The notes under the pieces were generated by a model, which was given only the letters and a program-made list of their open reading frames with translations, did no database searches and was not told the DNA's origin. Position numbers and translations under genes: made by a program. Below are positions 33,342-45,600 of a stretch of 64,000 bases of DNA, piece by piece (position 1 is the stretch's first letter; the number at the start of each line of letters is the position of its first letter). Source of the stretch: Achatina immaculata (taxonomy: Eukaryota > Mollusca > Gastropoda > Stylommatophora > Achatinidae); the NCBI GenBank assembly GCA_009760885.1, contig CM019701.1, positions 18,204,975 to 18,268,974 on the forward strand, given 5' to 3'.

Positions 33342-34110
33342 ATTGATTGACTGACTGACATTCCTTTAGGGCCAACATTGGCTCATAGGGAGGAAATCAT
33401 ATCTTTCCATGTCTGACGACTCGCCGTCGCCCGCTGTAAGTCTTGGATGGACTTGAATCCCAAAGTTGTACTCTCTCTAGTGATGGTTCTACGTAGAGTC
33501 TCCCTTGGCCTGCCTTGCAGGGCCTTTGCCCTTCGATGACCATGTGAGGGCCTGGCGAGGGAGTCTGGATTCGTCCATTCTGATAGGCCAATCGACGTCT
33601 TTTGATGTATCTTCATACGTAGACTTGGTCTTATTGACTCGTTCGATTTAAAGTCGGACCATCTGATGTTCAATAGTCTACGGAGACATTTGTTCTCAAA
33701 TGCATCAAATCTTTGAGTAGACTGGTTGATTTCCAACTCTCACAACCGTATGTTAACACTGGGATCACACAGGAGTTGAAAATTTTAAGTTTCGTGGTTT
33801 TACTGAGCGTATTTGACTTTCAGATAGTAGACAGTTTATTGAAAGTATTGCAATGCGGGAATTGATTTCTGGTGTTGTATCACCCATTGTTGCTTCCCAA
33901 ATAGGTGAAATTGTGGACTTTTTCAAAAGCAAAACCGTTTAATAAGATCTCGTCAGGTCTAGTTGTGAGATCAATAATTTTTATTTTTTCCTTATTAATT
34001 TGTAGGTCACGTGGTTTTGAGCTGGAGTGGAGGCGACCCGTTGTCTCCATGCGATGCGCTCAGTAGATATGTCGTCCGCAAAGTCTAGGTCTTCGAATAT
34101 ACTGCTACAT
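33342..34110 (-). mobile_element. LINE 3' fragment
   Basis: On the minus strand LDFADDIS (RT palm) lies near 34085 and FEKVHNFTYLGS near 33920. 33383-33736 encodes the C-terminal FENKCLRRLLNIRW and GRPRETLRRTITRESTTLGF region typical of APE-type LINEs. The 3' end is a degenerate attgattgactgactgac repeat. Several frame breaks. Confidence 0.8.
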
Positions 34111-35660
34111 ATGTAGCATGGCCTTGTAAGTAACGGATGTTGTTGTTATTATTATTATTAATTAATGTGATTATGAAATATGCTGTAAAGAAAATAGTAA
34201 CATCGAATAGCGACAGACAAAAGTAGGTCGAAAAAAGGAAGAGAAAGGTATAAAACTTCCATGACACTAGAACAAGACGTGGACAAAAGTAAATAGTGGA
34301 AACAGTGAATAGAAAAAGACGAGGCTCAGTGACGCTGACACATATGGAAGACAAAGGAAGGACGCCAGAAAGTAGGATGATCCAGTGATAACAAAGCAGT
34401 GACTGGACGTTGACACGAGTAAACAAAATAGAAAAGACGAATAGAAAAGGCAGACACAATGAAAAGCGAGGACACAATAAAATCTCCGACACGAAAGAGC
34501 AAGATAATGACTTAGATAAATAACACTTGTATAGACGAAACTGACACAGACTGACACACGTTATGACGCGATTGCTCACGGTTTTTAAATAAAGAAGTGA
34601 CCAACTGCCCCAGCTGACCAATTAAATATTTAGAGGCGTGGCCTATTGGACAATTGACTTACGACATACAAGTCACGGGGCAGTTTGAATGACAGACAAT
34701 CAGAACGCTCATGGGAACCAGTGGACATCTGAAGGATGGAGACAAAATACGTATTGGTTAATCCATCAAGCTGGACTTGAAGATAAAAAGGTGAGCGGAG
34801 AGACAGAAGGACGAAGAAGGAAGAATAAGTAGAGGAGAGGAGACAGAGGACGGAGCCCCAAAGACGAAGGAACAAGGACGGTCAGTGACAGACAAGAGAA
34901 GAAGAGAAGGACAGACAATCAGAGAAGAACAGCAGAAGGAGAACATACACCAAAGAAGACACGAGAGGGAAAGAAGACGTAGGTAACGACAGTTGGAATT
35001 GGTGGACAATTAGAGCAATAGATACTCAGGAAAAGTAGTTTTGCAGACGTAGTTCTAGGACAGATTGAAGCTGTGTTTCAAGTGATTCAAGTGATACGAA
35101 TATTTGTTACTTTGAAACTTCGAGTACAGTGATTTTAGACGAGGAACTAGTTGACCATGTGTTGCACACCTGATATAATACGGAGTTAGGAAATGTTCTC
35201 GTATCAAGTGTAGAATAATGTGAAATTGAGAACATTGAGAAATGCTGCATGTAGAATATGATAGTTTGATATGATGTGTTTCACCGACGAAACTAACGAA
35301 GATTATGTCATATTGCATCTTAGTACAAGTGATGTTGTGAATTCCAAGTCGAAGAACTTATTTGTCAGAATTAAATGAATTCTATAGAGAACATTTCATC
35401 GGACTCCCCCTGATTATAGAAGCGGCAATGTTTGTGAAATCTAATCTAACCACCAGAAATCTGATGTGTGAGAAGATAAAGTCGGTATTAATCAAGAACA
35501 TCTTCTTTAGTTAAAAATATAGGATTCGCAATCTACAATATTATACATATTCTATTCAGGCGATGTGTAAGAGCGTAACTTAAACTTTAGTAGCTCTAGT
35601 ATTTCACAGTGATGAGCAGAAATATTTAAACAGAAATGTTAATAGTAGTTAGGCATAGTT
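34111..35660. other. Unassigned stretch, purine-rich in its left half
   Basis: A (TTA)n-like tract at 34138-34165 is followed by about 850 bases rich in A and G on the plus strand. Long minus-strand frames there are rich in S, L, F and C and look compositional. 35030-35660 holds nothing recognised. Confidence 0.4.
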
Positions 35661-35663
35661 AGA

Positions 35664-36275
35664 CATGCATTCATTCATTCATTCCTTTGCATGTCCCTTG
35701 CGGAACTTTGCCTCCCAAACAGCACTCCTGTAGGCCTCTCGGTTGTGAGCAAGATGGCCTGCTGCTGCTGCATCCATTTCCAGATCATCAACGATGTCTT
35801 GCAGCCATCTTCGTTTCGGTCTTCCTCTTTTTCTTTTTCCCATTATGTATCCTTCCAATACGGTCTTCTCTAAATTATCATGACGTTTAATGTGGCCAAA
35901 ATATTTAAGTTTTCTCTCTTTAATCCTCTTTACTAGCCAGCCTTCTTCAATATTAAGCTCTTGTAATATAGATATATTTGTTCTTTTTTGTGTCCACGAT
36001 ATTTGGAGAACTCTTCTATAGCATTTACATTCAAAGGCATTTATGTGCTTCTCAGCTGTTTTGTTAAGTGTCCAGGTCTCACAGGCATATGTTGCGATAG
36101 GAAAGATGCATGCCCTTAAAAATCTTATTTTTGTGGTTCTGTCTGCTCCTCTCCACAGATTCTTTATTTGTTTTACTTTCTGAAGAGCAATAGATGTCCT
36201 CCTTTTAATTTCCCTCATTGTATCTCCATTATTAGTTAGTAGTGATCCAAGATATGCATAGGATTCACATTAAAC
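35664..36275 (-). mobile_element. LINE family A, 3' fragment, copy 1
   Basis: On the minus strand 35679-36218 encodes MREIKRRTSIALQKVKQIKN, CETWTLNKTAEKHINAFECK, EEGWLVKRIKERKLKYFGHI and GKRKRGRPKRRWLQD, the post-RT C-terminal region of an APE-type LINE. The frame is intact. The 3' end carries a (gaat)n tail. Copies 2 and 3 lie at 46159-46940 and 62945-63550. Confidence 0.88.
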
Positions 36276-36279
36276 TCAT

Positions 36280-36303
36280 ATATATATATATATATATATA
36301 TAT
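36280..36303. repeat. (TA)n microsatellite
   Basis: 12 TA units at the truncated edge of LINE A copy 1. Confidence 0.95.
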
Positions 36304-39230
36304 AGATAAGCACACAAACACAAGATGCAAATAGGCAGCTGGAATGTAAGAACACTTAACCAGACTAGAAAACTAGCACAAACCATCAAGGAAATGCACA
36401 GATACAAACTAGACATACTAGGAATACAAGAAGCAAGATGGACAGGACAAGGCAGAAGGAAATAAACAACACAGCACACAGAAGATACAATAATATGGTC
36501 AGGTAAAGAAGATCTTCATGAAGGAGGAGTAGCACTGATTATAACAAAAGAAGCATCAAGAGCATTGCTGAAATGGACCCCAATAAATGAGAGATTATTA
36601 TATGCACGGTTCAACTCAAGATTCACGAAGCTGTCTATTATAGTTTGTTATGCACCAACAGAAGCAGCTGAAGAGGAATTAAAAGAAGATTTTTACAACA
36701 GCCTCCAAGCCACAGTAGAAACAATACCCAAGCATGATATGCCACACATCTTGGGCGACTTCAATGCAAAAGTAGGTGAAGGAAATGAAGATAGAAGAAG
36801 AATCATGGGAAGAGAAGGAATCGGAGAAATAAATGAAAATGGAGAAAGACTGTGCAGTTTCTGTGAAGAAAACATGATGACCATCGGAGGGACAATTTTC
36901 CAACATAAAAACATCCATAAGGTGAAACCAAATCGATCACATACTAATAAACAACAAGTGGAAACGGTCACTACAAGATGTGCGAGCAAGGAAAGGAGCA
37001 GATGTAGGAAGCTATCATAACCTTCTGGTAGCAAAAATAAAACTAAAATTAAGGAAAGCCAAAATCGGAGAACACAGAAAGATACATTTTGATACAAGAA
37101 AACTGATAGACCAGCAAACAAGAAATGAATTCTCAATAGTACTTAAGAACCGCTTCAGTGTCCTACAAGATGAAGCAGAAATGTCCATACTAGAGTTCAA
37201 TAAAACACTACAGGAAACAGCAAAAGAGGTGCTGGGATATCGGAAACGGAAAAAAGAGGAATGGATAAGCAAGACCACATGGGAAAAGATAGAGCAAAGA
37301 AAAGAAATAAAAAAAAATTACTGAACACCAAATCACAACGGCTTAAAGAACAAGTTTTAAGTAATTATGCACAAAAGACAAAGAAGTAAAGGAATCATGC
37401 CGTGAAGATAAACGTCAATACTATGACAACTTAGCAGAAGCAGCAGATAAAGCAGCATATACAAATGACATGAAAACCATATATAAAATCACAAAGCAGA
37501 TGACAGGTAACTTCAACACAAGATGTGAAAGTGCAATAAGAACACAAAATGGACAACTGGTCAGTGTAGAAAGAGAAAAAATTGAAAGATGGAGGGAACA
37601 CTTTAACACCCTACTTAATAGAACACAAGCAGCACAAACAATAGACACACCTGAAGCAAAAATGGAACTAAACATCAATACAGGACCAATAACAATAAGT
37701 GAAGTAAAGGAGGCGATAAAGAAGCTAAAATCAGACAGGGCACCAGGTGAAGATGAAGTGACTGCGGAGATGTTGAAAGCAGAAGAAACAGAAACACCAA
37801 AACAACTTTTCCGGATATTACAACAAATTTGGGATCTAGAAAAAGCCCCAGAGGAGTTGAAAACTGGGCTTATAGTAAAACTACCAAAGAAGGGTGACCT
37901 CAGAGATTGCGGGAACTGGAGAGGCATTACCCTACTGTCACTCACCAGTAAAGTATTTTGCAGAATAATCATCAACAGAATTGTACCAATACTTGAGGAA
38001 AAACTTCGGAAAGAGCAGGCAGGATTTAGGAAAGGAAGATCATGCATAGACCACATATTTGTACTTAGACAAATATTAGAACAGGCAAATGAGTGGCATA
38101 GCACAACATATGCATTATTCATAGATTTTGAGAAAGCCTTTGACAGTGTCAACAGAGATGCACTGTGGAAAATCCTAAGATGGCATGGCCTCCCCCATAA
38201 AATAGTTAATGTAATCAAAGCCTTATATGAGGGTTTTCAGTGCAAAGTGATCTGTGTAGAACATACCTCCAGCAGCTTTAGGGTACAAACAGGAGTGAAA
38301 CAGGGATGTGTACTATCACCAACATTATTTATCTTGGCAGTAGACTGGTTAATGAAGGAGGCAACATCAGACAAACGCAGAGGATTACAATGGACCCTTG
38401 ACACAGTGCTGGAGGACCTTGACTTTGCGGACGACATTTGTCTATTATCAAGCAGTCACAAAGATATGCAAGATAAAATAAACAAGCTAACTCAGAATGC
38501 AAACAAAATAGAACTAAAGATCAATGTAGGAAAGACAAAGTTAATGAAGCAAAATGTGAACAACAGAAATGTACTCAGAGTAGATAGCAAGTTTGTGGAG
38601 GAGGTCAACAAATTTGTATACCTTGGCAGCAGAGTAGTAGAAAATGGAGACAGCACAGAGGACATCAACAGCAGACTTACTAGAGCAAACCAGGCTTTTG
38701 CAGTGCTGCAGACTATATGGAAATCAAAAAAACTAAGCATAAATATGAAAATCAGGATATTTAAGAGTAATGTTCTAAGTGTACTACTCTATAAAAGTGA
38801 ATGCTGGAAAATCACCAAAACCATAGAAAACAAGTTGAATTCTTTCCAGACTAAATGTTTACGAAAAATTAGGAAAATATTCTGGCCAAACACCGTAAGA
38901 AATAACATCTTATTAGCAGAAATGCAGATGAAGCCACTGACAACAATTATTGAGGAAAGACACTGGCGATGGTTGGAACATTTGCTCCGAATGACTGACA
39001 ACTCACTACCAAAAATAGCACTAAGATGGACACCACAGGGGAGCAGAAGTAAAGGTAGACCAAAAGAGACATGGAGAAGAACAACAGAAAGGATGTTGAG
39101 CAATAGAGGGCTCACCTGGGCAAGAGCAGAAAAAAAAGTTAAAGGACAGGCATTTGTGGAAAACCCTTGTGGAAGCCCCATGTGCCCTGGGCACTTAAGG
39201 TTCAGAGAGAGAGAGAGAGATAAGCACACA
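36304..39230 (+). mobile_element. LINE family B, copy 1, with 13-bp target duplication
   Basis: Flanked by agataagcacaca at 36304-36316 and 39218-39230. The body starts at atgcaaataggcagctggaa (36325). An AP endonuclease follows (YAPTEAAEEELKEDF, ILGDFNAKVGEGNEDRR), then RT. Breaks: a TAA near 36463, a deletion of about 28 bases near 36922 relative to copy 2, and frame changes near 37316 and 37380. The 3' end is an (ag)n tail after cttaaggttc. The 5' UTR present in copy 2 is missing, so copy 1 is slightly 5'-truncated. Confidence 0.93.
36325..37470 (+). pseudogene. LINE B copy 1 AP endonuclease and linker
   Basis: Apurinic-endonuclease fold motifs of APE-type LINEs: SWNVRTLN, LDILGIQEARWTG (catalytic Glu), YAPTEAAEEE and LGDFNAKVG (catalytic Asp/Asn). 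The frame is split by a TAA, a deletion that removes the part found in copy 2 as VTWRSPDKTTENQ, and two small indels in the linker. Confidence 0.88.
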
Positions 39231-39299
39231 TCGTTTATCTTTTCTGCCACAGATGTAGTATTACTGGCTGGATTCACACACAAACATGTCACAGCTTAG
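37470..39299 (+). CDS. LINE B copy 1 reverse transcriptase, open over 600 codons
   Basis: Uninterrupted frame through all RT blocks: LRDCGNWRGITLLSLTSKVF, EQAGFRKGRSCIDHIFVLRQ, YALFIDFEKAFDSVNRDALW, GVKQGCVLSPTLFILAV and the catalytic LDFADDICLLSS. The C-terminal part has KFVYLGSRVVENGDSTEDIN and RSKGRPKETWRRT. The start codon given is only the first Met in this frame, because the original protein began upstream with the endonuclease. The last 25 or so residues run past the LINE end into flanking DNA. RT residues look intact, but without endonuclease it is not autonomous. Confidence 0.88.
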   Translation: MKTIYKITKQMTGNFNTRCESAIRTQNGQLVSVEREKIERWREHFNTLLNRTQAAQTIDTPEAKMELNINTGPITISEVKEAIKKLKSDRAPGEDEVTAEMLKAEETETPKQLFRILQQIWDLEKAPEELKTGLIVKLPKKGDLRDCGNWRGITLLSLTSKVFCRIIINRIVPILEEKLRKEQAGFRKGRSCIDHIFVLRQILEQANEWHSTTYALFIDFEKAFDSVNRDALWKILRWHGLPHKIVNVIKALYEGFQCKVICVEHTSSSFRVQTGVKQGCVLSPTLFILAVDWLMKEATSDKRRGLQWTLDTVLEDLDFADDICLLSSSHKDMQDKINKLTQNANKIELKINVGKTKLMKQNVNNRNVLRVDSKFVEEVNKFVYLGSRVVENGDSTEDINSRLTRANQAFAVLQTIWKSKKLSINMKIRIFKSNVLSVLLYKSECWKITKTIENKLNSFQTKCLRKIRKIFWPNTVRNNILLAEMQMKPLTTIIEERHWRWLEHLLRMTDNSLPKIALRWTPQGSRSKGRPKETWRRTTERMLSNRGLTWARAEKKVKGQAFVENPCGSPMCPGHLRFRERERDKHTSFIFSATDVVLLAGFTHKHVTA

Positions 39300-39632
39300 A
39301 CACAAGACAACAACTACTTTAGGATTCACTCTGATAAACAAAGCAGGTTAACAAGTTCAAGGTGGTACTACGTGAAAGGATCTGAATACATCCACCCACG
39401 ATTTAAATACTAGTTTAATGATGGAATTTTATGATGATGATGATGATGATGATGGCATGCAATATCTCGAATGGTGAACACAGAAGAATATGAACATACT
39501 GTCAACAAATAATTTAGGCCAGTTGTTCCACTACAAACACCCAAAACAGAAGACATTTTCTTGTCTGTCTTAAGCTGTACGTTAAGTCCAGGTAAACACA
39601 ACAACTCGCTTCTAGAGTCAGATTCAAGACTG
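39231..39632. other. Spacer with (ATG)n tract
   Basis: An (atg)n microsatellite lies at 39428-39456. Nothing else recognised. Confidence 0.5.
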
Positions 39633-39988
39633 TCTTACACAAAACACAAAGACTTTCTTACACAAAACACAAAGACTCAGACTGTCTTACACAAAACACA
39701 AAGACTCAGACTGTCTTACACAAAACACAAAGACTCAGACTGTCTTACACAGAACACAATAGACTATCTTATATAAAACACAAGCAAAGACTAAGACTAT
39801 CTTACATAAAACACAACGACTCAGACTATCTTACACACAACACAAATACTCAGATTGTCTTACACAAAACACAACGACTCCGAGTATCTTACACAAAACA
39901 CAACGACTCAGAGTATCTTACACAAAACACAACGACCCAGAGTATCTTACACAAAACACAAATACTCAGATTGTCTTACACAAAACCA
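39633..39988. repeat. 29-bp minisatellite, about 12 copies
   Basis: The unit cttacacaaaacacaaagac followed by tcagactgt. Confidence 0.93.
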
Positions 39989-40325
39989 AAAAAAAAAAAC
40001 ATAACAATTTTGCTCTTACAATTCCTGTGTTTCAGAGTTCATATTGTAGATACACGCTAGCTGTGATAACTATAAACTTCTCCAGTCAGGAAAGAACAGC
40101 ACAACCGACTTTAATAGTAATGTAAATCTGGAAAAAAACAAAGGAATTACTCCCGAAAATTATACCTTTACAGTCAGTCAGATACACTGTCAGAGTACAA
40201 AGAATCCAAAGAGCAGCAGCAACTTTGGGAAAAAAAATGTTTGCCAAGATTTTGATCAAGATTTGTGTGTGGCATGCTATCAGATTATTTACAAATAGGA
40301 AACAACGAGGCTTCCGCACAATAAA
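39989..40325. other. Unassigned stretch
   Basis: No supported coding sequence. Confidence 0.4.
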
Positions 40326-40329
40326 GTAA

Positions 40330-40545
40330 AGGAGCTGAGGGATGTGTGGTTAGACTTGGGAAAAATCGAAGTCAAAGCACTTTATACGTAAGAGTAAGAA
40401 AAATGACAAAAGAATTACCCGAGACTTGAACCAAGGACTCTGGTAGGACGAGCAACCGTCTAGCCACGAGAGTACAACACACTAATCAGTTTTGCTACCT
40501 TGTACCCACAAAAGGTGTTTGACAGCGAAGCCTTCAATGGCTATC
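40330..40545 (-). mobile_element. Second tRNA-derived SINE type
   Basis: On the minus strand cgtggctagacggttgctcg (A-box-like) is followed about 35 bases later by cttggttcaagtctcggg (B-box-like), giving a tRNA-like head at 40419-40490. An unrelated AT-rich body follows. Ends are approximate. Its body differs from the SINE at 19178. Confidence 0.5.
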
Positions 40546-40694
40546 TGGTTGGAAACCGTGACACCCGGAAAGGAAACGAGGTCATGACACATAACTCTCG
40601 CAGGTACTGAATTTATGAAATGCAGACATAAACACGTGGCTGTCTCCTGCAAATATCTAGTGCATATTAGCTGAAATAATGTCAGACTATTTCT

Positions 40695-41398
40695 GAAATA
40701 GGTAGGTTGAACTGTGTGTTGAGCAGCTGTAATGATGTCATACTATATCCTAAATAATCAGGTTGAACTGTGTGTTGAGCACCAAGAATGGTGTTAAACT
40801 ATCACTGAACTAATCAGGTTGAACTGTGTGTTGAGCAACTGGAATGGTGTTAAACTATCACTAAAATAATCAGGTTGAACTGTGTGTTGAGCAACTGGAA
40901 TGGTGTTAAACTATCACTAAAATAATCAGGTTGAACTGTGTGTTGAGCAATAGAAATGGTGTTAAACTATCACTAAAATAATCAGACTGAACTGTGTGTT
41001 GAGCAATAGAAATAGTATCATAATACTGTCAAGTTATAGAAGGTGTCAAACTATCACTGAAGTAGGCAGTTAGAACAAAGTGTTGAGCAGTTAGAAGGTG
41101 TCAAACTATCACTGAAGTAGGCAGTTAGAACAAAGTGTTGAGCAGTTAGAAGATGTCAAACTATCACTGAAGTAGGCAGTTAGAACAAAGTGTTGAGCAG
41201 TTAGAAGGCGTCAAACTATCACTGAAGTAGGCAGTTAAAACAAAGTGTTGAGCAGTTAGAAGGTGTCAAACTATCACTGAAGTAGGCAGTTAGAACAAAG
41301 TGTTGAGCAGTTAGAAGGTGTCAAACTCACTGAAGTAGGCAGTTAGAACAAAGTGTTGAGCAGTTAGAAGGTGTCAAACTAACATTGAAGTTTGCAGG
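40695..41398. repeat. Two abutting related arrays, 56-bp then 55-bp units
   Basis: Left block: gaactgtgtgttgagcaact with ggaatggtgttaaactatca, about 6 copies. Right block: agaacaaagtgttgagcagt with gtcaaactatcactgaagta, about 6.5 copies. The two unit types are clearly homologous, and they switch near 41040. Confidence 0.93.
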
Positions 41399-41692
41399 TT
41401 GATTGTGTTTTGACTTGGCCCATTTTCCCAAAGCATATCACATGACACATCACTGCTATAGCACACTCTAACTCTCATCTCTGCATACACCTATAAGTAG
41501 TTGAACTTCTCATTCAGTTCATGTATCATCTTGTAGTGATATCTGAGCTTAACTAACAGAAAACATAACAAAACTGATTACTAAAAGCTTCATTCAGGGT
41601 TTTTCTCTTTTTCTTGTTGACATATTGTGTCTGCTAAAACGTTTCTTGATGTGTTTTTTAATAGAAAATTTTAAGTTGTATCAGCCAGTTAT
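41399..41692. other. Unassigned spacer
   Basis: Nothing recognised. Confidence 0.4.
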
Positions 41693-41905
41693 CCAGATTA
41701 GTGCTCACACCCTTACATGCTTCCAACATGTCTAGTGCTCACACCCTTACATGCTTCCAACATGTCTAGTGCTCACACCCTTACATGCTTCCAACATGTC
41801 TAGTGCTCACACCCTTACATGCTTCCAACATGTCTAGTGCTCACACCCTTACATGCTTCCAACATGTCTAGTGCTCACACCCTTGCACGCTTACAACATG
41901 CCTTC
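41693..41905. repeat. 34-bp minisatellite, 6 copies
   Basis: The unit gtgctcacacccttacatgc followed by ttccaacatgtcta, nearly identical copies. Confidence 0.95.
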
Positions 41906-41941
41906 CAAGTGCCTGGCAACAGTTTTAGATCTACAGACAGG

Positions 41942-42232
41942 CAATTTTGTTCAGCTCAGTATCCAAAGTAGTTTCCCCTAATTTTGTTCAGCTCAATATC
42001 CAAAGTAGTTTCCTCTAATTTTGTTCAGCTCAGTATCCAAAGTAGTTTCCTCTAATTTTGTTCAGCTCAATATCCAAAGTAGTTTCCTCTAATTTTGTTC
42101 AGCTCAATATCCAAAGTAGTTTCCTCTAATTTTGTTCAGCTCAATATCCAAAGTAGTTTCCTCTAATTTTGTTCAGCTCAATATCCTAAGTAGTTTCCCC
42201 TAATTTTGTTCAGCTCAATATTCAAAGTCAAT
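41942..42232. repeat. 37-bp minisatellite, about 8 copies, left part
   Basis: The unit attttgttcagctcaatatc followed by caaagtagtttcctcta. The array resumes at 45608, on the other side of LINE C. Confidence 0.95.
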
Positions 42233-42463
42233 CAATCAATCAATCAATCAAGTGCCGTGCCACATGGCGTAGGCGATCATTTCTCTCCACAATTCCGTCT
42301 TTAGACTTGATTATGAGATCCGCCGGTGACTTTCTTCCTAGCCACACTGACAGCCCATCCAGTAACTTTTCTCTCTCTCTCTCTCTCTTCCTCTGTCTCT
42401 TCTTCCCTCAATTTTTCCAGTTGCAAAAAATGTGTTCCAATTTTCCTTTTCTCAGAAAATGTC

Positions 42464-43365
42464 CTACAAATCTCGCTGTCTGCCTCTGACCTTTGCTGTA
42501 ATTTGCCTTTTAACTCCAGCCTCTCTTAAGACTTCTTCATTGGTTTTCTTAGCTGTCCATGGTACCTTCAACATCCTTCTTAGGAACCACATTTCCATGG
42601 CCTCCATTTCTCGCTGCACTCTCTTATTCATGGACCATGCTTCACATCCATAAAACAAAATTGGCTCGACGAAACATTTAAGTGCTCGGAATCTTGTTTC
42701 CATTGATATGGATCTGTTGTATAAAATGTTTCCCATTTTCTGGAATGCTGACTTGGCCTGAGCACGTCCTCTTTTTATTTCGTTGTGACATTTCCCATCA
42801 GCTGTTATACTTGTTCCTAAGTACTTGAATCTATCAGTTTGTTTCACATTTGTGCCATCGATGGTAATGCTACATTTTGGTGGTATTCTTTTCTTTGAGA
42901 TGACCATCACTTCAGTCTTCTTTTTATTCAGACTGAGACCTTTACTTTTACTTTCACGAACCACAACCTCCAGAAGAGCCTGTAGCTCTCCTTCACTTTT
43001 AGCAATCAAAAATGTGTCGTTTGCATATCTTAAGTTGTTAAGGTTGTACCCGCCAATTGATATTCCTGACAAGATCTCTATATTTCTTATTATGTTTTCG
43101 CTATACAAGGACAAGAGGTCAGGAGATAGAACACATCTTTGTCTCACTCCCAGTTGTATGTCTTAAAATGCTCCTATTTGGTTCTCAGCGTTCATTGCTG
43201 TTGATTGTTGCCAGTATATGTTTTTGTCGAGTTTCAGATCTTTCCCATCTGTGTTGATGTCTTCCAACATACTTATAATTTCTTTGTGTCTCACTTTATC
43301 AAATGCTTTACAGCAGTCTACGAAGCATAGGTCGGTCTTTACTTCTATTGATCTTTCCATCAATG

Positions 43366-43400
<35 letters not shown>
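42464..43400 (-). pseudogene. LINE C reverse transcriptase
   Basis: 43163-43399 encodes LCFVDCCKAFDKVRHKEIIS. 42464-43147 encodes RQRCVLSPDLLSLYSENIIR, NLRYANDTFLIAKSEGELQA (catalytic Asp to Asn), RFKYLGTSITADGKCHNEIK and the C-terminal EMWFLRRMLKVPWTAKKTNE. A stop near 43163 separates the two frames. Confidence 0.88.
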
Positions 43401-43402
<2 letters not shown>

Positions 43403-44522
43403 TATATGGCATTACTTGTGCCTTTTCCTTCGACGAAGCCACACTTCAGAGATTTCTGGTTTTATTTTGTCCCTGACTCTTCCCATGACAATGTGAAGAA
43501 GGATTTTGGTAACATGGCTCATAAGACTAATGATTCGATGGTCTTAACATTAAATTGCACCTTGTTTCTTTTGTAGGGCAATGAAAACTGATTGAAAAAA
43601 GTCTGATGGACATATTTACTGTTACAGATGTAATTCAGCAATCTGGTAATTATTTCTATGCCAAGCTATCCTAATTCTTCCAATTCTTCCTTAGTGATTT
43701 TATCTGGTCCTGGTGCTTTGTTGTTCTTCATGTGTTTGATGGCTTCTTCCACTTCTGCTTTTAATATGGGAGGTCCTTCATTATTATTTCGTATATCTAT
43801 TTCGCTTCTATTGTCCTTATAAAGTTATCTAATGTATTCGGACCATCGTGCCATTATTTCATATCTGTCCATTGTTGTATTTATCCTTTGACTTCAGGCA
43901 GTCAGTCTTGTGGTATGCCCTTTTGTTTGTTAACTCCTTTTTATTTTTGTACATATCTCTTGCGTTTCCACTATAGTGTGTCTCTATTTTATTATATTTC
44001 TTATTTAGTCACTCTTCTTTAGTTTTATTGCATTTGTATCTTATTTCCTTATTTATTTTGTCATATTCATTTTTATCTTCCTTAAGACTTCTTCTCCGGC
44101 CCATTAGTTGCAAAATTTCTTCTGTCATCCACCCTTGTTTAGCGTGTCGTTTATTTGGCTGTAGGATTTCGATAGATGTTTGCTGAATAGAGTCTTTAAG
44201 CATATTCCATTGTTCATCACTCGTTTCAGTCTTCTCTGCAGCATTATACCTATTATGTACTATGGTTCTATATTGTTCTTGTATTGCCTTATTTTTCCAT
44301 AGCAGCTCTCTATCTAGTTTTTTGTTTTGTTTTGTTTTTAGCTGCTACCTTTAACCTATTTAGCCTGATCCTCACTTTTCCTACAACTGGGCTGTGGTCA
44401 CTGTTGCAGTCAGCGCTTGGTCTTGTTTTCACGGATATTAGTGAGTTCCTGAATCTTCTGTTAATTATAATGTTACCTATCTGGTTACATATGTTATTAT
44501 TTGGGCTTATCCATGTCCATAG

Positions 44523-45070
44523 TCACCTAGGGTGTTGTTGAAACCAAATTTTATTCTTTTCTGCCCACCCAATCAACATATCTCCTCTTGTATTTCTGAT
44601 ACATAGTCCATACTTGCCAGTAGCTTCATTGTCTTGTTCAGTCCCTACTTTCGCGTTTAAATCACCCAGCACAAAGTTTACTTCCCATGGTTTGCACTGT
44701 TTCACTTCCATGTCCAGATTGTTGCAAAATTATTTTATCTCATCATCAGAGCTTTGTGAAGTTGGTGCATATACTTGGATGAGATTTGTGTCTATTGGGT
44801 GGCCCTGTAATTTAACCATTAACACTCTGTCCGATATGCACCAGAAACCTTTCACAGTTCTTGCTGTCTTCTTATCCAATATTATGCCAACTCCATTTCT
44901 ACACTGGTTTCCCCCGGAATATATTTTGAAGTCTTTATGATCTCTGCTTCATGCTCCAGTCCATCTCATTTCACATAAACCAAGGATGTTAATTTCCGTT
45001 CTTTTCATTTCTTGTTCCATTTTTTTCAGTTTTCCAAGTTCTGTTAGTGTTCTAATGTTCCATGTTGCAA
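44523..45070 (-). pseudogene. LINE C AP endonuclease
   Basis: On the minus strand 45070-44715 reads as TWNIRTLTELGKLKKMEQEM and later IQVYAPTS with a stop shortly after. 44523-44711 continues with NFVLGDLNAKVGTEQDNEAT. These are endonuclease blocks I to IV of APE-type LINEs. Confidence 0.82.
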
Positions 45071-45600
45071 TTACTGTGGTGTTACTTGTGTTTTCTTTGC
45101 GTACAGTGGTTGGATGACCTGGTGATCTGTTATCACCTGTCGCACGCGATAGTCCCTACCGGACCAGTTGGTTCTACTGGAACCCCCATTAACGTCGTTT
45201 TGATTATAGGAATTGTGGATTGTTATGATTGTTCTTGGGAATGTACAGTGTTGGTTTCCCCTTGCCTTACACCGGTTTGTTTATGGTTTTCTCCACTAGC
45301 CTTTGACTCTGGCCAGAGTCTACCCTACAAGGCAGCAAAGGGTTTGAAATCAGAGTTTTCCTTCTCCTAGATGAGCTATCAAGATTAACGAGTCTCATCT
45401 ACCCGAAGCACCTGATTTTCAGGCGCCAGATACTCGCCTTTTGCCCCTTCTTCTGTTAGTTTAAACAGTTCCGCCACGAGAAGGCCAGGAGCTGGACTTG
45501 GACTGTCAGAGGCTATTTGAGACGCACGCCTTGGAGATATTTAATTGGAGTGGAGAGCTTATCCTCCACCCCACCTCCGGCTATTACAGTCCTTAGAACC
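45071..45600 (-). other. 5' UTR of LINE C
   Basis: GC-richer sequence upstream of the endonuclease. The 5'-most 210 bases (45385-45600) match 48999-49175, including gttagtttaaacagttccgc and gcagtccttagaac-like ends. Confidence 0.65.

Noticed and set aside
34085..35009. Several minus-strand frames of 80-178 codons
   Set aside because: Produced by a purine-rich plus strand; no domain and no consistent frame.
37421..38218. 265-codon minus-strand frame opposite LINE B (and similar frames at 57130-57513)
   Set aside because: Antisense shadows of the endonuclease and RT frames; composition rich in S, F, L and C.
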